Source: CAZJWR01 sp964549765 (GTDB lineage: Bacteria > Zixibacteria > MSB-5A5 > GN15 > JAAZOE01). From it: DNA of 59,293 nt. The DNA lies in the NCBI GenBank assembly GCA_964549765.1, contig CAZJWR010000020.1, positions 1 to 59,293 on the forward strand, read 5' to 3'. Of this stretch, positions 8,567 through 16,438 are shown piece by piece. Positions within the stretch are counted from its first letter, which is position 1, and each line of letters opens with the position of its first letter. A program made the position numbers and the translations under genes. The notes below the pieces were generated by a model. The model saw nothing but the letters and a program-made list of their open reading frames with translations. It searched no databases and was not told where the DNA came from.

Positions 8567-8595
8567 TTGACAGAATTTCCATAATCGGCTATATT
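8567..8595 (+). promoter_or_regulatory. Sigma-70 promoter of the dockerin protein gene
   Basis: TTGACA (8567-8572), exactly 17 nt, TATATT (8590-8595). Transcription would start near 8602, about 23 nt before the ATG at 8625, just upstream of the GGGAGGAAA ribosome binding site. Confidence 0.7.
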
Positions 8596-8624
8596 GAGGT
8601 ATCGGTTCCACATGGGAGGAAATC

Positions 8625-10073
8625 ATGCTTTCGAAAGTATCAATCGCCGCCTGTTTGATACTTGCCCTCTGCCTGACCGCCGCGACCCCAAACATCAATG
8701 GACAAGTACGAAACGGTAATTCAATAGCCGCGCCGCCGTCGGCCGTGAAAATTCCGGACGCTGCGCAACCAGTCTCGCCGACGGCGGGCGCCAAGATCGA
8801 CTGCTATTACCTCGACTATTCCGGCGGCATGGCAGCCTACTATTTTAACATCTCCGGCAATCCCGACCTCGACTCCTATGATTACCATAATATGCGATTC
8901 GCCCCCGAGGCCTCCAACCAAGGCTGGAACAGCCGCTGTTCCCTGGTGACCGTGTATATCGCGGTTTATCCCCAGGGATTTATCGGTGAGCCGGATATGG
9001 ATATTGTCATCTGGGACGACGGCGGCTCCCACTATCCGGGGAGCGAATTGGCCCGCGTGACCGTCCCGTTCAGCAATCTCCCGACGGATTTGGCGTATGT
9101 CGGCGTCGACGTCTCCTCGCTCAATCTCATCTTTCCGCTCGGCGACCAGTTTCATATCGGCGTTACCACCGGCAGCGCCACGCCCGATGCGGCCATCGCC
9201 ATCCTTTCCGATGACGGGTTTTCGGGAACCGGCCGGCATTCGGTTTGGGCCGGCCAATGGACCGAGTACACCACGGACTACAATTTTCTCATCGGTCTCA
9301 ATTGGTGCTATATCGACGAAGCCCTCGACACTGATGATGACGGCGTCGGCAACGATATCGACAACTGCCGGTATGTCCCCAATCCCGATCAGCTTGACAT
9401 CGACGGTGACGGCATCGGTGAGGCCTGTGACTACATGTGCGGCGACGCCAACAGCGACAGTTCAACCAATATCGGCGATGCCGTGCATCTGGTGAATTTC
9501 ATCTTCAAGAGCGGCACGCCACCGGTTCCAGCCGAAGCCGGCGACGCCAACGGCGACGGCGATGTCAACATCGGCGACGGCGTGCGCATCATCGATTATA
9601 TTTTCCGGGGCGGGCCCGCCCCCTGTTGCCCGCCGTACGTCTCGATGATAGCCGAAGATTTGTCCTGCAAGAGTTTTGCCAAGGGTTCCGAGACCGATAC
9701 CATCCCGCCCGATCAGGAATGCGCCTTCTGGGAGTATGACGGACAATCGGTGCTGCAAATTCATCACAAGAACGCCGCCTTCAATTGCTGCCCGATGGAA
9801 CAATTTGCCGAGACGGGCGGCTTTTCAAACGGCGTGATCTACGTACAGGAGCAGGAAATCCTGGTCGCCGGATACGGCTGCGAATGCATCTGCCTGTTCA
9901 ACATCGATTATTCCATCAAGCGTCTGCCGCCCGGCGAATATACCATCAGACTGGTCGGCCCTGGCGTCGACCCGGACAGTGAAAACGTTCTGGCATTCAC
10001 GGTAACGCTGACCGACGAGCCGTCATCCGGCAGTCACTGTGAAACGCGAACGGGCTACCCATGGGGGTGGTAG
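8625..10073 (+). CDS. Secreted TSP3-repeat / dockerin protein
   Basis: A 482-residue secreted protein with a signal peptide (about residues 1-27, ending near NINGQ). The N-terminal region (about 50-230) is a beta-rich domain with no family I recognise. A calcium-binding thrombospondin type 3 stretch follows (DTDDDGVGNDIDNC, about 236-249). Next is a type I dockerin of two Ca-binding repeats (GDANSDSSTNIGDAV about 272, and GDANGDGDVNIGDGV about 306), ending RGGPAPCCPP. The final 145 residues are a Cys-rich domain including CECICLF. Dockerins dock to cohesins, and cohesin-like modules occur in two other proteins of this window. It sits between the two small Cys peptides, with its own promoter and good ribosome binding site. 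Confidence 0.85.
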   Translation: MLSKVSIAACLILALCLTAATPNINGQVRNGNSIAAPPSAVKIPDAAQPVSPTAGAKIDCYYLDYSGGMAAYYFNISGNPDLDSYDYHNMRFAPEASNQGWNSRCSLVTVYIAVYPQGFIGEPDMDIVIWDDGGSHYPGSELARVTVPFSNLPTDLAYVGVDVSSLNLIFPLGDQFHIGVTTGSATPDAAIAILSDDGFSGTGRHSVWAGQWTEYTTDYNFLIGLNWCYIDEALDTDDDGVGNDIDNCRYVPNPDQLDIDGDGIGEACDYMCGDANSDSSTNIGDAVHLVNFIFKSGTPPVPAEAGDANGDGDVNIGDGVRIIDYIFRGGPAPCCPPYVSMIAEDLSCKSFAKGSETDTIPPDQECAFWEYDGQSVLQIHHKNAAFNCCPMEQFAETGGFSNGVIYVQEQEILVAGYGCECICLFNIDYSIKRLPPGEYTIRLVGPGVDPDSENVLAFTVTLTDEPSSGSHCETRTGYPWGW

Positions 10074-10232
10074 CCGGGGTGAAAGCGGTAGTGCAATCCG
10101 CCGCCGTTTATAGCATATGTGTTCGATATGGACGGGCCGGCAATAGCCGGCCAAATCTCGTGCCCCCTGTTGAGTAACAGCTGGCACCGGACTCTGAGCA
10201 GATAATTTGCTTGCATGAATCCGCAGCGGTCA

Positions 10233-10247
10233 TTCCATAATATGGAA
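10233..10247. promoter_or_regulatory. Perfect palindrome upstream of small peptide 2
   Basis: TTCCATAATATGGAA is a perfect 15-bp palindrome with a one-base centre, 56 nt before the GTG start of peptide 2. It is followed by a second inverted repeat, CATATT (10248-10253) with AATATG (10261-10266). Palindromes of this type are typical operator sites. No cognate regulator is adjacent. Confidence 0.45.
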
Positions 10248-10302
10248 CATATTTTGTCGCAATATGCATCTCACCATACTATCCTTTTGAGGAGGTTATT
10301 TC

Positions 10303-10413
10303 GTGATCTATTTAGTTGATCCCCAGGATTCGGCCGCTCGTCCGCCGTGCAACCCCAAATGCAAACCGTATACCTGGTGTGGGGTAAAGCCGCTTCATGG
10401 AGTGCCGATTTAA
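10303..10413 (+). CDS. Small Cys-containing peptide 2 (36 aa), RiPP-like
   Basis: A GTG-initiated 36-codon ORF preceded by a strong ribosome binding site (GAGGAGG, 10289-10295). It begins MIYLVDPQD, has Cys at residues 16, 20 and 26, and ends CGVKPLHGVPI. It is clearly homologous to peptide 1 at 8253. The two differ in the central loop (CKPYTWC against CYPVFC), as precursor-peptide families with variable cores often do. A GNAT acetyltransferase follows about 60-120 nt downstream and could be a tailoring or self-protection enzyme, though this is only proximity. No leader-cleavage peptidase or transporter is adjacent. Function unknown. Confidence 0.62.
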   Translation: MIYLVDPQDSAARPPCNPKCKPYTWCGVKPLHGVPI

Positions 10414-10475
10414 TGTAGCCTCTATTATGCGGATTATGTTTGCTTTAAGGATCGGGATCGGATACGGTTCCGACC

Positions 10476-11105
10476 TTGTTTGTAGTGAATATCGCCGGGG
10501 CACACGTGTTCGATTTCGAGGAAATACATTCATTGATTGCCCATGTCCCAACCGTCGTTTTCCGGACTCCGCGCCTATCGGTTCGCCGGGCGACGCCGTC
10601 CGACGCTGACGTTGCGTTTTTCCATCAAATCTGGACAAATCCGGACGTGATGAAATTCGTCGGATTCCCCCAAGGCTTGCGGATAACGCCGGATGAAATT
10701 CGGACCCGAATCAATAAAGAAAAGTCCACCGCGTTCGATACGTTATTGATCGTTGAGCTGAAAAATTCGGGGGTGCCGATCGGTGAATGCAAACTGGGCT
10801 TACCCGATGCGGATGGTGTAGCCGAGACTGACGTCAAGCTGATGCCTTGCTATTGGGGAAACGGATACGGGACGGAGATCAAACGAGGCCTGGTCTGGTA
10901 TCTGTTTACCCACACGGAATGCCGGGCGGTCAGGGCTACGCCGAACAAGGACAATATCGCTTCTCAGAAAGCGCAGGAGGCTGTGGGCGGACGCCGGGTC
11001 GGCGAAAGCGTCTATCTTTTCCCGGAGGCGATGCGCGATTTCACCTGCCCCGTGCCACATTATATTTATGTGCTCTATCGCGAGGACTGGGAAAGGCAGC
11101 GTTAG
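10476..11105 (+). CDS. GNAT-family N-acetyltransferase
   Basis: About 190-209 residues of RimJ/RimL-like GNAT fold: TPRLSVRRATPSDAD at the first strand, IGECKLGLPD in the central sheet, and the acetyl-CoA pyrophosphate-binding turn in YWGNGYGTEIKRGLV. NKDNIASQKAQEAVGG follows in the last core helix. The family transfers acetyl groups to amines of proteins or small molecules; the substrate is unknown. The start is uncertain: TTG 10476 has no clear ribosome binding site, whereas TTG 10533 is preceded by GAGGAAA, and the domain begins near residue 27 of the longer form. It ends 13 nt before the convergent ABC permease gene. Confidence 0.85.
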   Translation: MFVVNIAGAHVFDFEEIHSLIAHVPTVVFRTPRLSVRRATPSDADVAFFHQIWTNPDVMKFVGFPQGLRITPDEIRTRINKEKSTAFDTLLIVELKNSGVPIGECKLGLPDADGVAETDVKLMPCYWGNGYGTEIKRGLVWYLFTHTECRAVRATPNKDNIASQKAQEAVGGRRVGESVYLFPEAMRDFTCPVPHYIYVLYREDWERQR

Positions 11106-11118
11106 CCGCCGGCGCTCA

Positions 11119-12579
11119 TCAATCGTTTCGCAAAGCCACCACAGGGTCCACCCGTGCCGCTCGACGAGCCGGGAAAAAACCGGCCAGGATGCTTACCAAT
11201 ACTCCGAACACAAATGCCGCCACGATCAGCCACAGCGGCAGGGCAAACAACTCAATGGCTTCCGCATCCATGTTTTCCATGATAGCGCGGGCGACCAGCG
11301 AGGCGATGCGGGTGATAATCCAGCCGCCGATGATGCCGGCAACGGAACCAATGGCGCCGATGACGCCCGATTCAATCAAAAACAGCAGGCCGACGTCGCG
11401 GTCATCCGATCCCAGCACCTTGAGAACGCCGATTTCGCGGGTGCGTTCGACAATCGACATGAACATGGTGTTAACGATGCCCAGCGAAGCGGTGATAAGG
11501 GCGATGGCGCCGATGACTCCCAGGACAAGATCGAAATAGAAGAAAAATTTGCGAATCTGGTCGAATTCCTCGGCATAACTGAAGGCTCGGAACCCGATCG
11601 CCTCCACCGAATCGCGCACGGCCTTGTGTGATGTGCGCGGCTCAAGAGCCAGCGTCACTCGCGAATACGATTTTCCGTCGGCGTCCCCCCCGCCGAATAG
11701 CTGCCTGCGGGAGACCGCGGCCATCAGTTCGGCGGGTTCGGTGCTAATGCCGCCGGTCGTCAGGCGGCGTGCCGTCGCGGCCGGGATGATAATGGGTTCG
11801 ATATTGATTCGACGACCCCGGGTCGCTTTGATAACACCGGTAATAACCAGCGTATCGACAATTGTCTCCTGCCGATCCAGCAGCCCTACGAAAAACCGGC
11901 TCGCCGCCTTCTGAACTTGCTCCCGGATTACTCGTTGACGGTATTCATGGATCATCAGGGAATCGAGGCGTATCCGGAGCAATTGCTCACGAATCAGGCC
12001 GCTGTCGTCGCGCACCAGCGCCGCCAAACCGCTATCGAGGCTGGCGCGGCGGGCGCTGATGCACAGCGGCAGGCCGATGACCGAATCGGCAGTCTCGACG
12101 CCGATTAATTCCAAAAAACGATCGGTTACGAGCGCCTCGTGGGCAGTATCACCGGAAAAGCTCGTTCCCGCCAACAGGGTGGCGAACATCCGGGTGCCCG
12201 CCGCGGCGGCCGGCAGGGCCTGGGCGCGGGTGACCAGTTCGGTATCCGGAAGCGTCGCCGTGACCTCGACCGCGTCGAACGGATAGGCCAGCTCCACTCC
12301 GCTTATGCCGGCCAGCTTCCCGACGGCGTCATCATCGAGAACGGCAGTGGCGGTGGAATCATTGCCATTGTTTTCAGCGGGCGGATACACGATCATGGTC
12401 GTAAACAGGCCGAGGCTTTCGAATTGATCGGTTACGTATTTCTGATTGCCCGCCCCGAACGAGAGAAGCGCCACGAACGCGGCGATGGCAATAATCACTC
12501 CCGAGACGGTCAGAAACGTCCGCAGTTTCATGCGCAGCATATTATGAAGCGCCATCGATAAGAGATCGCGGAATATCAT
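11119..12579 (-). CDS. MacB/FtsX-type ABC transporter permease
   Basis: A 486-residue permease. One membrane helix lies near residues 20-40 (FLTVSGVIIAIAAFVALLSF), followed by a large extracytoplasmic MacB_PCD-like region of about 300 residues. The C-terminal FtsX domain has three helices (from about residue 350) and the characteristic MSIVERTREIGVLKVLGSDD turn. The family couples ATP hydrolysis in the cytoplasm to mechanical work in the periplasm, such as lipoprotein release or efflux. It overlaps the upstream ATPase gene by 4 nt, so both form a two-gene unit. No membrane-fusion protein is adjacent, so the exported substrate is unknown. Confidence 0.9.
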   Translation of the reverse strand: MIFRDLLSMALHNMLRMKLRTFLTVSGVIIAIAAFVALLSFGAGNQKYVTDQFESLGLFTTMIVYPPAENNGNDSTATAVLDDDAVGKLAGISGVELAYPFDAVEVTATLPDTELVTRAQALPAAAAGTRMFATLLAGTSFSGDTAHEALVTDRFLELIGVETADSVIGLPLCISARRASLDSGLAALVRDDSGLIREQLLRIRLDSLMIHEYRQRVIREQVQKAASRFFVGLLDRQETIVDTLVITGVIKATRGRRINIEPIIIPAATARRLTTGGISTEPAELMAAVSRRQLFGGGDADGKSYSRVTLALEPRTSHKAVRDSVEAIGFRAFSYAEEFDQIRKFFFYFDLVLGVIGAIALITASLGIVNTMFMSIVERTREIGVLKVLGSDDRDVGLLFLIESGVIGAIGSVAGIIGGWIITRIASLVARAIMENMDAEAIELFALPLWLIVAAFVFGVLVSILAGFFPARRAARVDPVVALRND

Positions 12580-13289
12580 GACCGTTCCTCAGTCCCCGCC
12601 GGGGAGTCATTGCCCACCAGGGTCCCGTAACGCAGTCGCACGCTGCGATGACAATAGCCGGAGGCGAGACTGAGATCATGCGTGGCCATGATGACGGTCA
12701 CGCCCGATCGGTTGCATTCGGCCAGAATCTTCCCTATCTGCTCGGTGTTGTCATGATCGAGGTTGCCGGTCGGTTCGTCGGCGCACAGGATTTCCGGTTC
12801 CTTAACCAGCGCTCTCGCTATGGCCACCCGTTGCTGCTCACCTCCCGAGAGTTCGCCGGGGACATGCTGCAACCTATCGCCCAGACCCAGCCGCTCCAGC
12901 ATCGAAGCCGCCCGATGGCTGCGGTCCCGCTTGTTGTAGTCGGAGAAATACAGCGCCAGTTCGACGTTGCGGCAGGCGCTGAGGTGCGGCAGCAGATTGA
13001 ACGATTGAAATATCATGCCGATGCGCCGAGCACGGAATTCGGCGATATCTCGCCGCGACATGGCTGTGAGTGATGTTCCGGCAATTTCGATGACGCCCGA
13101 TGTCGGCGTGTCCAGCCCCGCCAGAAGATTCAGCAGGGTCGATTTCCCGGAGCCTGACGCACCAACCACCGCCAGCATCTCCCCGCGCTCGACATGCAAG
13201 TCTATACCATCGAGCGCACGTACCTCATGATGGCCGCGATGATAATGACGGCAGAGTCCGGATGTGCGAACAAGCGTTTCCATGGTCAT
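12576..13289 (-). CDS. ABC transporter ATP-binding protein (LolD/MacB type)
   Basis: A 237-residue ATPase with Walker A GASGSGKST (about 41-49), Q-loop near FQSFNLLPH, signature LSGGEQQR, Walker B ILCADEPT and the switch His in MATHD. This matches the LolD/MacB/FtsE subgroup that partners FtsX-type permeases. ATG 13289 and ATG 13283 are both possible; AGGGA precedes both. Translationally coupled to the permease at 11119-12579. Divergent from the lipoprotein gene at 13554, with 264 nt between them. Confidence 0.93.
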   Translation of the reverse strand: MTMETLVRTSGLCRHYHRGHHEVRALDGIDLHVERGEMLAVVGASGSGKSTLLNLLAGLDTPTSGVIEIAGTSLTAMSRRDIAEFRARRIGMIFQSFNLLPHLSACRNVELALYFSDYNKRDRSHRAASMLERLGLGDRLQHVPGELSGGEQQRVAIARALVKEPEILCADEPTGNLDHDNTEQIGKILAECNRSGVTVIMATHDLSLASGYCHRSVRLRYGTLVGNDSPAGTEERS

Positions 13290-13460
13290 ATTCCCTTCGC
13301 ATACGCAACCCGGGTGTAATAAGTTGCAAACCCGTGCACGCTCGAACCGATAATATCACTGCTCTTAATAATGATGTCAAATGCTTCCTGGAAGAATAAC
13401 GTAGCCGCTGTGAAAACTATCGCGGAGGCCCATTATTATTGGGTTTGCCGCGTATTTTGA

Positions 13461-13489
13461 TTGACACGCGCGAAACCGGTGGGTATGTC
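13461..13489 (+). promoter_or_regulatory. Putative promoter of the SdrD-B lipoprotein gene
   Basis: TTGACA at 13461-13466 with TATGTC at 13484-13489 (17-nt spacer). The -10 match is weak, but the -35 is perfect and the position fits, about 60 nt before the GGAGGA ribosome binding site. Confidence 0.4.
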
Positions 13490-13553
13490 ATAATGTTCTT
13501 ACGCTCATACACCAAGATTACTACCGCACGGCAAAAACAGGAGGACTCTTAAC

Positions 13554-14966
13554 ATGCGAATGAAACTGGGTATTTTACTGGCCGGCGCGGCGCTAATGCT
13601 GCTGGCGTTCGGATGCAGCGTGGATAATCCGACTCAGCCGAATGCGAATCAAACGCGTCTCCGCCCCACCCTCGTTCTTCAGGAGCCGGGTATCGGAGAC
13701 CTGGTGTGGATGGACGCCAACAAAAACGGGATTCAGGACGACCCGGTCGAGGAACCGGGCCTGAGCGGTGTCACCGTGGAATTGCTCGCATGCGCCGATT
13801 CGACGGTGGTGGCGTCGGAGACCACTGACAGCTCGGGACTCTATGGATTCGATGATCTGACCCCCGGCGACTATTTCCTGCATTTCGTTCTTCCCCAGGG
13901 ATATGCGTTCAGTCCCAAGGACGTGGGTGACAACGATTCGATCGATAGCGACGCCGATAGCCTGACCGGCTTCACCGAATGCGTAACCATCGATTCCGGC
14001 GAAGTCGATCTCACCTGGGATGCCGGCATGTATGTGTTGCCGCCGGTGAAGGCGACCGTCGGCGATTTCGTCTGGAATGACGTCAACATGAATGGCATCC
14101 AAGACAGCGGCGAAGTCGGCATCGGCGGCGTCATGGTGATTATGGAACCCTGCCTGGTTGTCGACACAGGGGCTGTCGGCGATACGACCGTAACCGACAG
14201 CATGGGCCACTATATGTTCGCCGACGTGCTCCCCGGCGAATACGTCCTCCATTTCTATCTGCCACCGGGATACGCCTTCAGCCCGATGGATCAGGGTGAC
14301 AACGATTCGCTCGACAGCGACGTTGATCCCATGACGGGTTACACCCAGTGCTTTACGCTCGAAGCGGGCATGGATGATCTCGACCGGGACGCCGGTGTGT
14401 ATCTGTCCACCGGCGGTTGCACTCATTCCAAGGGCTACTGGAAAACTCACGCCGGATTCGGGCCGCAGACCGATATAGTGACCCCGCTGCTGCCGATCTG
14501 GCTGGGCAATGACGGCGGCGACAAGAGCCTGGCTGTCACCGATGCTCAGATCGCCTATGATGTTCTCCAGCAGCAGACCTACGGCCACCCGTCGAACGGG
14601 ATAACCAAGCTGTACGCCCAACTTCTGACGACCAAGCTGAATATCGCCAACGGCGCTGTCGGCGACGCCATCGCCGACGTCATCTCCGAAGTCGACAATT
14701 GGCTGGCCATAAACAACTGGATGGACTGGGGCAACCTGAGTAAACAGGATAAGCGGATGGTGCTTCGCTGGAAGGTCAAACTCAATGCCTACAATGACGG
14801 GGACATCGGCCCCGGCCATTGCGGCGACCAAGGCGACCATGACGGGGATTGGGGAAATGACGACGACAACGATCATGACGGCAACGGCGATCATGAAGGG
14901 CGAAATTACCGTTACGTAAATCGTGGCGATTACAGTCACCATGAGCGCCGAAAAGACGGTCATTAA
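13554..14966 (+). CDS. Lipoprotein with two SdrD B-like repeats and CTHSKGYWKTH domain
   Basis: A 470-residue lipoprotein with lipobox LLAFGC (lipidated Cys21). Two SdrD/Cna-B-like domains follow, at about 45-160 and 165-285, each opening GDLVWMDANKNGIQD or GDFVWNDVNMNGIQD with DxNxNGxxD calcium loops. A domain beginning CTHSKGYWKTHAGFGP (about 289-425) is known as a recurring C-terminal module of secreted proteins with unknown role. The last 45 residues are an Asp/His/Gly-rich tail (DNDHDGNGDHEG), possibly metal binding. Strong AGGAGGA site before the ATG. A surface scaffold or adhesin-like role is inferred. Confidence 0.85.
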   Translation: MRMKLGILLAGAALMLLAFGCSVDNPTQPNANQTRLRPTLVLQEPGIGDLVWMDANKNGIQDDPVEEPGLSGVTVELLACADSTVVASETTDSSGLYGFDDLTPGDYFLHFVLPQGYAFSPKDVGDNDSIDSDADSLTGFTECVTIDSGEVDLTWDAGMYVLPPVKATVGDFVWNDVNMNGIQDSGEVGIGGVMVIMEPCLVVDTGAVGDTTVTDSMGHYMFADVLPGEYVLHFYLPPGYAFSPMDQGDNDSLDSDVDPMTGYTQCFTLEAGMDDLDRDAGVYLSTGGCTHSKGYWKTHAGFGPQTDIVTPLLPIWLGNDGGDKSLAVTDAQIAYDVLQQQTYGHPSNGITKLYAQLLTTKLNIANGAVGDAIADVISEVDNWLAINNWMDWGNLSKQDKRMVLRWKVKLNAYNDGDIGPGHCGDQGDHDGDWGNDDDNDHDGNGDHEGRNYRYVNRGDYSHHERRKDGH

Positions 14967-15017
14967 TTCGCCGATGACGTCTGCCGGAATAACCGGCTGA
15001 CGTCCGGCCTGTTTCAC

Positions 15018-15040
15018 GGTCGGTAACTCTTAGACCGACC
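15018..15040 (+). terminator. Stem-loop after the lipoprotein gene
   Basis: GGTCGGT (15018-15024) pairs with ACCGACC (15034-15040) around a 9-nt loop, 52 nt after the lipoprotein stop. No immediate U-run follows; a TTTTT lies 14 nt further on. Apart from this and a hairpin at about 15256-15276 (CCTGCGG with CCGCAGG), the 345 nt between 14966 and 15312 hold no gene that I can support. Confidence 0.35.
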
Positions 15041-15311
15041 ATCCGCAGGGATATTTTTGGGTGGCGGGATCATTAAGATTCCGCCGCCTTCTTCGCGCAC
15101 CTCCTGTGCAACAGTCGGACAGATTCAGGATTGTCCGATTCCACCCAAGCGATCCCCTGTCCCGCATAGCGTTACCGTCAGTGGAATTATCCGGCCGGAA
15201 CATGATGAAATTGGATTCGGCCGTGCCCACTGCCGATACTTAGACCATGTGCATCTGCCTGCGGAAGGCTGCCGCAGGTGTTATGTCTTGACATCAGCGT
15301 GGAGGTTCGAC

Positions 15312-15953
15312 ATGCGTACTGGTAAACTCGCCATTATTGTGGGGGCGGTTATTGCCTGCCTTATGGTCGGCCGGGCCGGCGCCGAGGTGACGGCCGGGAT
15401 CAAGATCGACCAGGACGGCCTCAAGGGATTCTACCTCGCCATAGGCGACCATTTCAAAGTCGCCGCCGAACAGATCGATGTGGCCCGGGAGGAACGAATC
15501 GCCGACGAGGAATTGCCGGTGGTGTTCTTTTTGGCCAAACGAGCCGGAGTGGCCCCCGATGTTATCATCAAATTGCGTCACAGCGGCAAATCGTGGATGG
15601 AAATTACGACCGATTTTGGTCTGAACGCCGGTATTTTCTATGTTCCCGTTTCCGGCAACCCGGGGCCTCCGTATGGCAAGGCCTACGGTCATTTTCGCAG
15701 CCGGGGACGAAGCGACTGGGGACATATTTGGATGAGCGACGACGACGTAGTCAATTTCGTCAATCTCCGGTTCATCTCGGAGCATTACGATTATTCGCCC
15801 GACGAAGTCATCAAGATGCGTCAGAACGGCAACGGCTTCGTCGACATCAACGCTAAAGTGAAAATCAACAAAGCCAAGCACAAAGGGGACAACGCCAAAT
15901 TTGCCTCGGACGAAAAAGTCAAAGAAAAGGGCAAGGGGAAAAAGAAGAAATAG
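15312..15953 (+). CDS. Secreted protein of unknown function
   Basis: A 213-residue protein with a signal peptide (residues 1 to about 24, cleavage after GRAGA) and no family I recognise. Two short similar segments recur: LAKRAGVAPDVIIKLRHSGKSW at about 75 and ISEHYDYSPDEVIKMRQNGNGF at about 160. Each is a helix-turn-helix-like pattern PD-[EV]-[VI]-I-K-[LM]-R-x-[SN]-G, suggesting an internal duplication. The C-terminus is strongly basic (KEKGKGKKKK). ATG 15312 is chosen over upstream in-frame starts because GGAGGT (15301-15306) precedes it and the signal peptide begins here. A stable hairpin lies about 40 nt upstream. Confidence 0.75.
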   Translation: MRTGKLAIIVGAVIACLMVGRAGAEVTAGIKIDQDGLKGFYLAIGDHFKVAAEQIDVAREERIADEELPVVFFLAKRAGVAPDVIIKLRHSGKSWMEITTDFGLNAGIFYVPVSGNPGPPYGKAYGHFRSRGRSDWGHIWMSDDDVVNFVNLRFISEHYDYSPDEVIKMRQNGNGFVDINAKVKINKAKHKGDNAKFASDEKVKEKGKGKKKK

Positions 15954-16053
15954 GCAGCGTCTCCGAATCGTTTGACATTGCGTACATCCAGCCACAAATG
16001 CAAATGCGCGGCGAACCCGATATTCGCCGCGCATTTTTTGCTTATCGGACGGC

Positions 16054-16392
16054 TCAGGCTTTCAGCCACTCCTCCCATATTTCGGGCGTATATCCGATAG
16101 TGACCTTATGACCCAAACGGGTGATGGGTGTTTTGAAGAGCAACGGGTCTTCCAGCAGTTCCCGGACGATATCGAATTTCATATATTGGAGATTCCGCTT
16201 GCGGTACTGCTTGCCTTCCGTGTCAATCAGGTCCTCGATCGGAATAGCCTGCGTGATATTGCGCAATTCTCCGGGACCGACTCCCTTTTCCCGCAAATCG
16301 ACAAAATGGACTTTGATACCGCGTTCTTTGAAAAACCGCTCGGCCTTGCGGGTATCTTTGCATTTCAGCGTCCCGAATATTTGTATGGTCAT
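16054..16392 (-). CDS. ArsC/Spx-family thioredoxin-fold protein
   Basis: A 112-residue protein of the arsenate reductase-like (ArsC/Spx/YffB) family: MTIQIFGTLKCKDTRKAE at the N-terminus with a single active-site Cys (C11) and no second CxxC Cys. FVDLREKGVGPGEL and the family's KTPITRLGHKVTIGY follow near the C-terminus. Family members are glutathione- or thioredoxin-linked reductases or regulators. True arsenate reductase activity cannot be assumed, and no ars genes are nearby. ATG 16392 is preferred over 16449 because GAGGGA precedes it and homology begins there. It lies just downstream of the glycosyltransferase gene on the same strand. Confidence 0.85.
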   Translation of the reverse strand: MTIQIFGTLKCKDTRKAERFFKERGIKVHFVDLREKGVGPGELRNITQAIPIEDLIDTEGKQYRKRNLQYMKFDIVRELLEDPLLFKTPITRLGHKVTIGYTPEIWEEWLKA

Positions 16393-16438
16393 GACGATAT
16401 CCCTCGTCCCGTTCGATTTCGCTCCGAGACTATCTCCA

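Noticed and set aside
13593..15017. 474-codon - strand ORF opposite the SdrD-B lipoprotein
   Set aside because: Mirror frame of repeated Asp/Gly-rich codons; no ribosome binding site or domain.
15280..15311. TTGACA at about 15288 as promoter of the secreted protein gene
   Set aside because: It would start transcription after the ATG at 15312, and no -10 fits.
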